Numbered from the stretch's first letter, positions 51,355 through 60,766 are shown. The stretch: DNA of 64,000 nt from Chitinophagaceae bacterium T5-Br10_B2g13 (GCA_001564065.1 LKNA01000003.1:28501-92500), one strand, 5' to 3'. Made by a program: numbers and translations. The notes: generated by a model not told the origin, from the letters alone.

Positions 51355-51359
51355 CGATT

Positions 51360-52259
51360 CTACCGCCCAGATACATTTGTCTGAACCCGATAAACAGAGT
51401 TTGGTGCTGTTACATAAAGCCTGCTGTAATCGGCATCTCCCCAAGCCAGGTTGGTAATGCGTTCATCAAAACCTAAAAGTTGAATTCGGTTGCCTTCTGT
51501 ATCAAAAATTGACAATCCCCCGGGACCGGTTGAGTAGAGCCTGCCGTCGGAATCTGTTTTCATTCCGTCGGCTGCGCCTGTATTGTCCCGTTCACCTACG
51601 CTGGCAAACAGGGTTTCATTGGTAACAGAGCCATCTTCAAGAAGATCGAAGCGTAATATTTGACCGGTTGCGGAGTCATTGACATATAGTTTTGATTCAT
51701 CCGGTGATAGCGCAATTCCGTTGGGATAATCAAACCCGTCGTAAAGCAGGGTCAACGTTCCATCGTGATCAAGTCTGAAAACACCGCTGAAGTCAAGCTC
51801 TCTGTCTTCATCTGATACGCCAAAAGGCGGATCGGTGAAGAAGATCTTCCCATCTGATCGGGCAACCAGATCGTTTGGGCTGTTCAGCCTGTTTCCATTA
51901 AACTGATCAGCCAGTACGGTAATCGTTAAATCGTCATTGATTTGAGATACCTGCCCGTTATGCTGGGCAATCAGAACGTCTCCATCGGGCGATGAGGTGA
52001 TTCCGTTAGAGTTGCCGCTCGGCTGAATATAAACTTCAGATTCACTGCTGCCCGGCTCCCACTTATAGATAATATTGGCGGGTATATCACTAAATAAAAG
52101 GAAACCGTTGGGATGCCAGTATGGGCCCTCTGTAAACTGAAATCCATCTGATACCACTTCCGGTTCTCCAAGCATCACTTCAGTTTCGCCAGAACAGGAG
52201 AGTAGTGGTATCAGTAAGAAAAATAGAATTCCGGGTAATAGAAAAGCTGAACGTATCAT
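51360..52259 (-). CDS. SMP-30/gluconolactonase family lipoprotein
   Basis: FTEGPYWHPNGFLLFSDIPANIIYKW, SPNDLVARSDGKIFFTDPPFG, YPNGIALSPDESKLYVND. Confidence 0.92.
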   Translation of the reverse strand: MIRSAFLLPGILFFLLIPLLSCSGETEVMLGEPEVVSDGFQFTEGPYWHPNGFLLFSDIPANIIYKWEPGSSESEVYIQPSGNSNGITSSPDGDVLIAQHNGQVSQINDDLTITVLADQFNGNRLNSPNDLVARSDGKIFFTDPPFGVSDEDRELDFSGVFRLDHDGTLTLLYDGFDYPNGIALSPDESKLYVNDSATGQILRFDLLEDGSVTNETLFASVGERDNTGAADGMKTDSDGRLYSTGPGGLSIFDTEGNRIQLLGFDERITNLAWGDADYSRLYVTAPNSVYRVQTNVSGR

Positions 52260-52368
52260 AGCTGTGTGATTTAAATTGGTGGCAGTGAATCGGGATAAAT
52301 TACTGCTGATAAAGTTGTCTCTGTTAAGTTTATAAGTAAGCGAAATTTAAAATGGAAAAGAAATTGAA

Positions 52369-54252
52369 CTAATCAGAGAATGGATCCAGAATCAAAAAGC
52401 CAAATCGTAGGAGTAACCTTTCCGCGTTGGTCAGTTCAGAAAACTCATTTGCAACTTCGATTGCCAGCTCGGTTTCATCAGTAATTAATCCGGTAACCTG
52501 TTTTTCGAGCAGATCGACCATATTCCCCGTAGAATTAACAGTCCACGCATATACCTCCTGATTTCTACTCCTGTAATTTTGAACCAGCTGTGAAGTTACA
52601 TTTTGCTGATTAATAGCAATAAAATCCATGGGAATGCGGCTGAGATCACCTGCGGCAACGGCAGAAACATACCCCATTGGGAGATCCGGCGCGAGAGTTT
52701 TTACCTGCTGAACAGACGGTATTGAAAGTGACATTAATATGACCTGATTTTCCATTTCATGTTCTCGAATTACACGAATAGTCTCTTCGGCCAAATCTTC
52801 TCTGAAGCCGTAATACTTCAGTTCAATCATTAAGCCGATTTCGCTGTTTGCCATTTCCAGGTATTCAGAAAGTGTTGGGATTACGAGCAGTTCTTCCGGA
52901 AAGTCCTTCTCTGAGAGTAGTTGGTGCTGCTGCATTTCGGAATACGTCATTTGATCAACCCGTCCCGGATGACCGGCTACACGCATTAGATCTGCGTCGT
53001 GTAAAATTACGGCAACTCCATCTGCTGTAAGCTGTACATCAATTTCTGCATAATCTGCCCCGAGCCGAATGGATTCCTGCAGAGCGGCCAGACTGTTTTC
53101 GGGTGCACCTCCGGCATTTGCCCTGTGAGAAACGATTTCGGGATTGTACTCAGCAGCATCCGGCGATCTTGTTAAAATGATGCTGGACACAATACTGCTT
53201 AAGATCAGGATGGATAAGATGAGGGTGAGGTATTTAGGGCGACTGATCCATCGCAGTGAACGAATCGTTTTTTTAGTAAGCTGAAGCATTCCAGGAGAAA
53301 TCACCGCCTCATTTCCCCGAATATTGATGTAGTAAAATTTTGTGATAATTGCCGAGATGAGTGAGAATCCTACAAAAGAGATGGAGGCTGTAATGATAAA
53401 ACTCAGAATTAAGTAGCTTCCGGCAAATGCAGCAAGCAGGCGAAGGGAGCCGCTTATATCCAGCACCCATCCACTCATGGCGCCAAATAATAAAATGAGA
53501 ATTGAGTCTGAGAATAGCCGTATTAAAACCCAAAAGAAGATGGCAATACCGATACTATTTAAAAATAAAAGCATTTTGGTGAATGGGAGAGTCCATGATT
53601 CCTTTAAGGCTTCACGGAGCGTTCGTCGTCCATCCAGGTACGAGGGAAGAGCCGGAAGAGAAAAGCCAACCAGAAATAAAACCCCGATCCCCCAAAGACC
53701 GGTCCATATTCCTCCCAGAGTGATGGCTCTGTACCATTCCGGTGGAGTTACCGATATATAATAGTTGATATCAAACTCCGTGAGATAGGTCTGGTAGATT
53801 CCCCAGATACCTGCCAAAAGCGGCAGCGCCAGAATGATCGCCGCGCCAACAGTAATAGCACAAAGCTTGATAAGAAAGTGAATACGCTGAGCAATTCGAA
53901 CAGTTGTGGAGGTAATGGAAACATGCCTGCCACGGAGCTCGTCAGTAATAATTTGAAATAACCCGGCGTACCGAACAGTTGTACCTGTTAATGTGATCAG
54001 GATGATTAAAAAGAGATAGGAGAATCCAGTAGGTGAAAGCGCAAATTGCAGCAACTCATCGTTACCGGCCGGAAGACGATCCCCCCGAAAAACTCCCCAG
54101 TGCACCATTGCGATAAAAATTGGAGAGAGAATGGCGGTAAAAAAAGCGTAGACGATAAGCGTCCAGCCGGCCATAGGTTTCCATAGCATCACTACAGATC
54201 TCCAAGACGAACGGAATGTAGATGAAAAAAGGGCTTGGATAAATCGGCTCAT
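52369..54252 (-). CDS. Glycerophosphodiester phosphodiesterase with N-terminal membrane domain
   Basis: C-terminal VSHRANAGGAPENSLAALQESIRLGADYAEIDVQLTADGVAVILHDADLMRV; multi-TM N-terminal half. Confidence 0.92.
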   Translation of the reverse strand: MSRFIQALFSSTFRSSWRSVVMLWKPMAGWTLIVYAFFTAILSPIFIAMVHWGVFRGDRLPAGNDELLQFALSPTGFSYLFLIILITLTGTTVRYAGLFQIITDELRGRHVSITSTTVRIAQRIHFLIKLCAITVGAAIILALPLLAGIWGIYQTYLTEFDINYYISVTPPEWYRAITLGGIWTGLWGIGVLFLVGFSLPALPSYLDGRRTLREALKESWTLPFTKMLLFLNSIGIAIFFWVLIRLFSDSILILLFGAMSGWVLDISGSLRLLAAFAGSYLILSFIITASISFVGFSLISAIITKFYYINIRGNEAVISPGMLQLTKKTIRSLRWISRPKYLTLILSILILSSIVSSIILTRSPDAAEYNPEIVSHRANAGGAPENSLAALQESIRLGADYAEIDVQLTADGVAVILHDADLMRVAGHPGRVDQMTYSEMQQHQLLSEKDFPEELLVIPTLSEYLEMANSEIGLMIELKYYGFREDLAEETIRVIREHEMENQVILMSLSIPSVQQVKTLAPDLPMGYVSAVAAGDLSRIPMDFIAINQQNVTSQLVQNYRSRNQEVYAWTVNSTGNMVDLLEKQVTGLITDETELAIEVANEFSELTNAERLLLRFGFLILDPFSD

Positions 54253-54440
54253 ACAATAGATTAAACAAAATGAATATGCTTAGAAAACTTACTGTAGTAA
54301 AACACTCTGATAGTTGTCTTTTACTATTCTAAATGAAATTGATTGCCTTCTTGTTTAAATAACAGTATTGCTTACGACTTCTGAAAATTTTATCCGACTT
54401 TTGAAAAGTACAGTAAAACGGGAAACAGTATAAATCAGGG

Positions 54441-54815
54441 ATGAACAAACAGAAAAAGCGGCTTTTGAAAAAGGCTGATGAATTAAAGATAAATGAAATT
54501 CAACGCCACATTTTCATATGTGCAGATCAGACAAATCCGAAGTGCTGTAAAAAAGAGTTCGGATTAGAAGCATGGTATTATCTCAAAAACAGACTGCGTG
54601 AACTGAATTTAGATGGTTCAGGAGGAGTCTATCGAACCAAGGCAAACTGTCTGAGAATCTGTAAAAGGGGGCCCGTTGCGGTTGTTTATCCGGAGGGAAC
54701 CTGGTATCACTCCTGCACGCCGGAAGTACTGGAAAGAATTATTCAGGAGCACTTAATAGGCGGTGAGCCGGTAGAAGAGTACATCATTACGCAACAACCC
54801 TTACAAACCGACTGA
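54441..54815 (+). CDS. (2Fe-2S) ferredoxin-like protein
   Basis: [35 protein letters not shown]...[25 protein letters not shown]. Confidence 0.85.
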   Translation: MNKQKKRLLKKADELKINEIQRHIFICADQTNPKCCKKEFGLEAWYYLKNRLRELNLDGSGGVYRTKANCLRICKRGPVAVVYPEGTWYHSCTPEVLERIIQEHLIGGEPVEEYIITQQPLQTD

Positions 54816-54816
54816 T

Positions 54817-55587
54817 ATGGAAAAATGGATTTTGATAATAATCACAGCACTTTTTTTTATTCCGGCAGCCGGGTTGGCTCAGTCAGAATCAAATATAGAT
54901 TCTCTGCTAACCAAGGCGGAAGAGAAATTTGATGATGGCGATGAGAAAGAGAGTCTGGATATCTATCTGGAGATTTTGGATCATGATTCCAATCATTATG
55001 GTGCATTATGGAATGCCAGTTTGATCTACTCTAGGCTGGGATATCAGCTTGGAGATGATGAGGAAGAGACTCAGCTTGAGTATTACAACGAAGCCCTCGA
55101 TCTGGCTGATCATGCAAAAGAGCACTATGGCGACAAAGGTCACCCCTACTATATAAAAGCGGTAGCATTGGGTCGATGGAGCGAACTGCAGGATACCGAC
55201 ACCCGAATTGAAACCTCTCATGAGATTAAAGAGAACATTGAAAAAGCGGCTGATCTAATTCCAGATTACGCCCCGGTCTGGCATTTATACGGGGTTTTCC
55301 ATTCTGATGTAGCCAACATCAGCAGTGCGGAACAGTTTGCGGCAAGTCTGATTTCGGAGGGAGTTCCTGATGGAAGCAATGAGAAAGCCGAAGAGTATCT
55401 GAAAAAGGCGATCGAGATGATGCCGGAAAGCATTCTTTTTCGCCTCGACCTCGCCAAGCACTATCTGAAAGTGGATGAAGAGGAGAATGCAAGAGAGGTG
55501 TTGGAGGAGATTTCTGAGATGGATGTAGAGCTGCCAAATGAGAACCAGCTGAAAGAGGAGGCGGCCAATATTCTGGAGGATTTGTGA
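54817..55587 (+). CDS. TPR-repeat secreted protein
   Basis: Signal peptide MEKWILIIITALFFIPAAGLAQS and TPR-like helices. Confidence 0.82.
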   Translation: MEKWILIIITALFFIPAAGLAQSESNIDSLLTKAEEKFDDGDEKESLDIYLEILDHDSNHYGALWNASLIYSRLGYQLGDDEEETQLEYYNEALDLADHAKEHYGDKGHPYYIKAVALGRWSELQDTDTRIETSHEIKENIEKAADLIPDYAPVWHLYGVFHSDVANISSAEQFAASLISEGVPDGSNEKAEEYLKKAIEMMPESILFRLDLAKHYLKVDEEENAREVLEEISEMDVELPNENQLKEEAANILEDL

Positions 55588-55590
55588 TTG

Positions 55591-55721
55591 GTTTTTACCT
55601 GACTTGGATTTGCTTCAATATCCGTTAATCGAAGTGTGACAATTATTTTTTTATGACCGGCTGGTTTAGATAGAAAGATTTCTTCCCTGCGCCACCGCGG
55701 TGAATTTCCTATTCATTAATG
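55591..55721 (+). repeat. Direct repeat copy A flanking the toxin-antitoxin cassette; includes a remnant of the toxin gene 3' end
   Basis: 129/131 identical to 56391-56521; mismatches at 55598 and 55717 only. Confidence 0.97.
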
Positions 55722-55789
55722 CAATTACGTTATACTTGGCAAGTTAATCGGTCGTTTTTACTAATGTCAGAGATTAACTACATTCTAAT

Positions 55790-56029
55790 ATGTCTGAAAA
55801 AGAACTCATAAAACAGATCAGAAAGCTTCCTTCTGAAGCTCAACAAGAAGCAGCAGACTTTGTTGAATTACTTACCAAAAAGTATGTTCTGAAATCTGAG
55901 GAAGCGGACTCTTCTAAGAAAAAGTCTATTCTTGAAAATTCTTTTAGAGGAGCTTGGAAAGACCGTGAGGATCTTCAGGACAGTACCAAGTGGGTAAGAG
56001 AGCTCCGCAAAAGCCGTTGGTTTAATTAA
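55790..56029 (+). CDS. Antitoxin (DUF2281/VapB-like)
   Basis: MSEKELIKQIRKLPSEAQQEAADFVELLTKKY...GAWKDREDLQDSTKWVRELRKSRWFN; immediately upstream of a PIN toxin. Confidence 0.85.
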   Translation: MSEKELIKQIRKLPSEAQQEAADFVELLTKKYVLKSEEADSSKKKSILENSFRGAWKDREDLQDSTKWVRELRKSRWFN

Positions 56030-56037
56030 TATCTATC

Positions 56038-56439
56038 ATGGCTAAGCAAGTAGTCATTGATACGGATATTTTAATCGATTTTGGCCTCGACAAAGACGAT
56101 GCTGTCAAATCTATATCAACTCTTGAAGAGAATTACGAGCTAACTATAAGCGTCATTACTGCTATGGAGCTATATTCCGGCTGCAGGAGCAAACGGGATT
56201 TAAAGAAAGTGGATTTATTGATTGCAGACTTGAATATCCATTTTGTATCAAAATCAATTTCAGCACGAGCTTTTGAATTGATGAAGAAATATAGGTCTAG
56301 TCATGGGGTTGAGATAAATGATATGCTGATAGCTTCTACTGCAATTGAATCAGATGTAAAGATGATTAGTAAAAATCAAAAACATTATCAGTTTTTATCT
56401 GACTTGGATTTGCTTCAATATCCGTTAATCGAAGTGTGA
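56038..56439 (+). CDS. PIN-domain toxin (VapC family)
   Basis: VVIDTDILIDFG, SVITAMELYSG, VEINDMLIASTAIESDVKMISKNQKHYQFL. Confidence 0.9.
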   Translation: MAKQVVIDTDILIDFGLDKDDAVKSISTLEENYELTISVITAMELYSGCRSKRDLKKVDLLIADLNIHFVSKSISARAFELMKKYRSSHGVEINDMLIASTAIESDVKMISKNQKHYQFLSDLDLLQYPLIEV

Positions 56440-56521
56440 CAATTATTTTTTTATGACCGGCTGGTTTAGATAGAAAGATTTCTTCCCTGCGCCACCGCGG
56501 TGAATTTCCTATTCATCAATG
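56391..56521 (+). repeat. Direct repeat copy B flanking the toxin-antitoxin cassette; spans the toxin 3' end and the stop of the downstream gene
   Basis: 129/131 identical to 55591-55721. Confidence 0.97.
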
Positions 56522-57001
56522 AACGATCACATCCTGATCGTTACCATCTCCATCACCTTTATTTCGATTCTGAAATAGCCTAATCAGGTTTGAAACCCCA
56601 TAGAGTAGCATAAATGCTGCGATGAAGTAGGCAACCGAATCGGGATTCATTAAAATCAGTACGGCGATAATCAGGGTTAAAAAGCCCATAATGGCGAACT
56701 GAAACGCCATAACCATCAACAGGCCGAAAAATCCCAGGAAAATGGCGAAGGTGTAGGGAATCAGCTCCGGAAAGATAAAGATCAAAGCGCCTGCAACAAT
56801 CGGAAACCCGGCGATGAAGGCCGGAACGCGGGCGTACATAAACATCAAGCCCAGAGCGACCAGGTAACCGCCTGCAATCAGGTATAGAAAATTCGGATAA
56901 ATGAGAACAAGGGCTCCGGTTACCAGCGCCAAAAGCGCAGTTAAAACCTGGCGTTCTCTCGATTTTTGCGGTGTGGAAGATATTTGAAAGTGGAATTGCA
57001 T
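56516..57001 (-). CDS. HdeD/DUF308-like membrane protein
   Basis: Repeated hydrophobic helices: LTALLALVTGALVLIYPNFLYLIAGGYLVALGLMFMY...LTLIIAVLILMNPDSVAYFIAAFMLLYG. Confidence 0.75.
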   Translation of the reverse strand: MQFHFQISSTPQKSRERQVLTALLALVTGALVLIYPNFLYLIAGGYLVALGLMFMYARVPAFIAGFPIVAGALIFIFPELIPYTFAIFLGFFGLLMVMAFQFAIMGFLTLIIAVLILMNPDSVAYFIAAFMLLYGVSNLIRLFQNRNKGDGDGNDQDVIVH

Positions 57002-57109
57002 GGGTTTTGTGTTTTTTGAGATCCTTCAGTGCGCGTCAGGTGATCAACGTTAGAGTACTCGTGGTACGACTTAAAGGCGTGCCACGAGTGCTCAGAGTTC
57101 CTTTTCAGT

Positions 57110-58444
57110 CTACTTCATCACTTCCTCAACCTCCTTAATCTCCTTCGGCACATTGGTCATATTTTCATAGCCGTCTTCAGTGATAATGAGGTTGTCTTCA
57201 ATACGGATTCCGCCAAAGTTCATCAGCCCTTCGATTTTTTTGGAGTTTAGATATCTGGACTGTTCTGCATTTTCCAGAGCCGGTTTTAGCAGGGCGGGGA
57301 TGAAGTAGATTCCCGGTTCGATGGTAATCACCATGCCCGGCATAAGCTCACGACGCACTCGTAAAAATTTGATTCCGGGGCGGTCGATTCGATCCACACC
57401 TTTGGGGTAACCGCCAACATCATGAGTGTCGAGACCGAGGAAGTGGCCGAGTCCGTGCGGAAAGAATAGTGCGAAGATATTGTTCTCCATCATCTCGTCA
57501 AGATCTCCTTTTACCACTCCGATCTCCTTCAATCCGTGGAGGATGATCCGGCAGGCACCCAGGTGCAGATCCTCCATCTTTACGCCGGGCTTTACATTTT
57601 CAATGCTTTTGTTGAGAGCATCAAGTACGATCTGATAAATCGCTGCCTGGTCTCCGGAAAACCGTCCATTTGCGGGATAGGTTCGGGTCACGTCCGATGC
57701 GTAACCTTCACACTCATAACCGGCGTCGATCAGGTAAAAATCTCCATCGTTGATCTGCTGATTGTTTTCCACATAGTGCAGAATGGCGCTGTTGGTGCCA
57801 CCGGCGTGAATTCCGGTATAGGCCGGCTGCAGCAAACCATGTTTTTTCTGGTGGTAGTCGAAGATCGCTTTTGCCTCATACTCATATATTCCCGGTTTGA
57901 TCGACTTCATCACCTCAAGGTGCGCGATGTTGTTTACATGTGCAGCCTCCCGCATTCGTGTTAATTCGTACTCAGTTTTGATACAGCGGCAGTAGGTGAT
58001 TGCATCCTGCAGGGTTTCGGTTTCCACAGTAAAATCACGGTTCAAATCTTCTACAAACTCGGCTTGCTCTTCATCCAGGCAGTAGATCACAGAGGGACTG
58101 AGCTTTTTTAAAACCGATAAAATATCGTTGCTGAAGTGGAGGTGGTCCGGCCGGTACTCATTTTGAATCTGATCCTGACTCTTAATCTTGCCATGCCAGA
58201 CTGCAAACTGGGCATCCCGTTTGGGCGCAAACAGGTGATACTCTCCGGACTTAATATCCAGAATCATATGGTACTCCGGCTCATTTACCCCGGTCAAATA
58301 CCAGAAATTACTCTCCTGGCGGAACGGGAATTCAAAATCGGTTCCGTATCGATACATGATTTCAGCTCCTTTCAGATAGATCAATCCATCCTGGTTATCA
58401 TCAAATAGTGAGAGCAGTTTTTCGCGATGTAGTTTTGTGGACAT
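57110..58444 (-). CDS. pepP: Xaa-Pro aminopeptidase (M24B)
   Basis: YTGIHAGGTNSAILHYVENNQQINDGDFYLIDAGYECEGYASDVTRTYP, FFPHGLGHFLGLDTHDVGGY, GMVITIEPGIYF. Confidence 0.95.
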   Translation of the reverse strand: MSTKLHREKLLSLFDDNQDGLIYLKGAEIMYRYGTDFEFPFRQESNFWYLTGVNEPEYHMILDIKSGEYHLFAPKRDAQFAVWHGKIKSQDQIQNEYRPDHLHFSNDILSVLKKLSPSVIYCLDEEQAEFVEDLNRDFTVETETLQDAITYCRCIKTEYELTRMREAAHVNNIAHLEVMKSIKPGIYEYEAKAIFDYHQKKHGLLQPAYTGIHAGGTNSAILHYVENNQQINDGDFYLIDAGYECEGYASDVTRTYPANGRFSGDQAAIYQIVLDALNKSIENVKPGVKMEDLHLGACRIILHGLKEIGVVKGDLDEMMENNIFALFFPHGLGHFLGLDTHDVGGYPKGVDRIDRPGIKFLRVRRELMPGMVITIEPGIYFIPALLKPALENAEQSRYLNSKKIEGLMNFGGIRIEDNLIITEDGYENMTNVPKEIKEVEEVMK

Positions 58445-58509
58445 GTCAGTAAAATCTTAGTCGTTTTTCTTTTTGAGTTATTATGAGACTAATGTACTGT
58501 TTCGGCAGA

Positions 58510-59448
58510 TTAATCAAAAAATCTCATGAGGTAGTGGGGGAGCTGTTCGATCCGTTTTGAACTGAATCTGTTTTCAAAAAAAGGCAGAAGCTTACCGGTA
58601 TTACGCGTTTGCACTTCACCGGCATGAAAAAGCCTGGCCGAATCGGTATGACCTTCTGAAAGCTGATTTAAGTTGATCGATAAAACAGCGTGATTTTCTC
58701 CTTTTATATTCAGGATTGCGACGAGGTTTGTAGTTTCGGCAGGTGTACCGATAAATGAAATAGCCAGTTTTTGTTCGTTATCGATAACTGGGATTCGGTA
58801 ATATTGCTGAAGTCCAAAACTGAAGGGAGAGCTTGAAAAATTGAGATAATTCATCTGCCAGTCGATGGAATCACTCCAGAAGTGAGTGATGGACTTTTGC
58901 AATATCTCTTCGTTTGAGTCGGAAAATTGTCCGGCACAAAAACCTCGCTTGCTCCAGTAGTCATAATCGCGATGAATCTCGGAAATAGGCCGAGTCTCTT
59001 TGAAGGGGAAATCCGGGGTAGTGTTGGGTTTAAATTCTGTAACAGTACCGTCCTCAACCCGATACCAAAAATCGCTTACACCGTTGGTAAGGCAGATATA
59101 TGGAGCTCCAACGGCCTGATTGTAACGGGCGGCTTGTTCGGCCACAGTGCTGTTAAGCCTGACTGATTCTGCTTTGCACTCAATCAGGATTTCTGGTGAC
59201 ATATTTCTGTTGTAGAGAATCAGGTCGGCACGCAGGGCGTTTTTTGCCTGATGAAGCGTAACCGGCGCCTCAAACCCAATACGCGATTTGGGCCAGTCGG
59301 TTTGATAAGCCAGATACTCCACCCATTTAAGACGGACGCGCTCTTCGGGTCGATTTTTAAAACGTTTTTTTAATATCGGATTAAAAAGTACGGATTCGTT
59401 TCCGTTGCAGATGAAACGTGGAAAGTGCCTGTTTGCAATGCTTTTCAT
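58510..59448 (-). CDS. Stand-alone HsdR-N-like (type I restriction enzyme R N-terminal domain) protein
   Basis: ALRADLILYNRNMSPEILIECKAESVRLNSTVAEQAARYNQAVGAPYICLTNG nuclease-like D-ExK core. Confidence 0.82.
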   Translation of the reverse strand: MKSIANRHFPRFICNGNESVLFNPILKKRFKNRPEERVRLKWVEYLAYQTDWPKSRIGFEAPVTLHQAKNALRADLILYNRNMSPEILIECKAESVRLNSTVAEQAARYNQAVGAPYICLTNGVSDFWYRVEDGTVTEFKPNTTPDFPFKETRPISEIHRDYDYWSKRGFCAGQFSDSNEEILQKSITHFWSDSIDWQMNYLNFSSSPFSFGLQQYYRIPVIDNEQKLAISFIGTPAETTNLVAILNIKGENHAVLSINLNQLSEGHTDSARLFHAGEVQTRNTGKLLPFFENRFSSKRIEQLPHYLMRFFD

Positions 59449-59558
59449 AGATAAAAAAATACGAAAGTTTACACGGCATTAAAGTGGTTTTAAAACAGTT
59501 TTTCAAAACTCTTAAAAAAGATTTGGAATTAATTTGAGATTACCGCAAGTTAGGATTC

Positions 59559-59621
59559 ATGAAATTTAACGCACACACAACAACTCTTTCTCTTCGCCGT
59601 CGCCGCCCTTGGGGCGTGTGA
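59559..59621 (+). CDS. Putative arginine leader peptide MKFNAHTTTLSLRRRRPWGV
   Basis: 20 codons including CGC CGT CGC CGC, followed by an antiterminator/terminator and argF. Confidence 0.75.
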   Translation: MKFNAHTTTLSLRRRRPWGV

Positions 59622-59694
59622 TAGCAGTGTGTGTAGTGTAAACTACCAGGATTTATCACAAGCCCCGACAATTTAATTTGTCGGGGCTTTTTTT
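59611..59694 (+). promoter_or_regulatory. Transcription attenuator: antiterminator GGGGCGTGTGATA (59611-59623) / TATCACAAGCCCC (59654-59666) versus terminator
   Basis: 12 of 13 positions pair, and the 3' arm overlaps the 5' arm of the terminator stem. Confidence 0.72.
59660..59694 (+). terminator. Intrinsic terminator in the arg leader
   Basis: Perfect 12-bp stem AAGCCCCGACAA / TTGTCGGGGCTT followed by a T tract. Confidence 0.92.
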
Positions 59695-59794
59695 ATGCAA
59701 TTTGGTTTCCACCTTTGGAGCCTGAGCATCTCTTCTGAATCCTGTCCCCCCCGACCCAACATCTTATTTCCTAAAAACTGAAATACCTATATCC

Positions 59795-60766
59795 ATGAAT
59801 CATCTGTTAACCATTGGCGACCTCGAAGCCGATCAAATTCAATCCATACTCGACCTCAGCGCAGAGCTTGAGAAAAACCCAAAGTCTGTACTTACCGGGA
59901 AAAACATCGCTTTTGTTTTTGAGAAACCATCACTCAGAACCAAGGTGGGAACCGAAGTGGCGATCAATCACCTGAATGGAAATGTCATCCCCATTGATGC
60001 CGATCTAATCTTTTCCAGCGGAAAGGCGGTGCCCTTTACCAGCCGTGAATCCCTGAAAGATGCCATGATGAACGTTTCACAATGGTGTGACGCGGTTTTT
60101 GCCCGGGTCTATTCGCACAACACGCTGAAAAAAATGGCGGATTATGGAGAAATACCCGTTGTGAATGCCTTGTGCGATCAGCACCATCCTATGCAGGCAC
60201 TGGCCGATCTTTACACGATGCAGCAGAAATTCGGTAAAGATCAAAAACTGACAATTACCTACGTGGGTGACGCTAATAACGTCGCTTTTTCACTGATTGA
60301 AATCGGGCTGAAGTTGGGCCATACCCTGAAGTTTTCAGGTCCCAAGGAGTACTCCTGGAAAGAGGAGCAGCTCGGATACTTTTCGCTCCTTGCTGTTGAA
60401 CACGGCGGCACATTCATCCAAACATCTGATCCATTTGAAGCGGTTTATGAAACGGATTTGGTCTATGCCGATACCTTTATCTCAATGGGTGAAGAACACC
60501 TTTACGATGAAAAGATCAGGCACTTCGAACCTTACCAGGTGAATGAAAAGCTCTTTTCACAGGCTAAAAGCAGCGCCGGTTTTTTGCACTGCCTGCCCGC
60601 CCACCGGGGTGTGGAAGTCACCGACGAAGTGATCGACCATAAAAACTCCTGGGTATATCAGCAGGCCAAAAACCGGATGATTGTATCGAAGGGTGTTTTT
60701 GCAACACTGCTTACGGGTGTAAAAACGGAAATACAAACAAATGGAGCAGTAAAAGTCCCCTCTTGA
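59795..60766 (+). CDS. argF: Ornithine carbamoyltransferase-family protein
   Basis: FEKPSLRTKVGTEVA, CDQHHPMQALADLYT, HCLPAHRGVEVTDEVID. Confidence 0.88.
   Translation: MNHLLTIGDLEADQIQSILDLSAELEKNPKSVLTGKNIAFVFEKPSLRTKVGTEVAINHLNGNVIPIDADLIFSSGKAVPFTSRESLKDAMMNVSQWCDAVFARVYSHNTLKKMADYGEIPVVNALCDQHHPMQALADLYTMQQKFGKDQKLTITYVGDANNVAFSLIEIGLKLGHTLKFSGPKEYSWKEEQLGYFSLLAVEHGGTFIQTSDPFEAVYETDLVYADTFISMGEEHLYDEKIRHFEPYQVNEKLFSQAKSSAGFLHCLPAHRGVEVTDEVIDHKNSWVYQQAKNRMIVSKGVFATLLTGVKTEIQTNGAVKVPS

Noticed and set aside
55591-56521. Insertion sequence or integron cassette around the TA genes
   Set aside because: No transposase/integrase, no terminal inverted repeats; the repeats are direct and contain the toxin 3' end
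59795-60766. N-acetylornithine or N-succinylornithine transcarbamylase rather than OTCase
   Set aside because: HPMQ and HCLPAHRG motifs fit OTCase; the alternative cannot be excluded from sequence alone but is not supported enough to call
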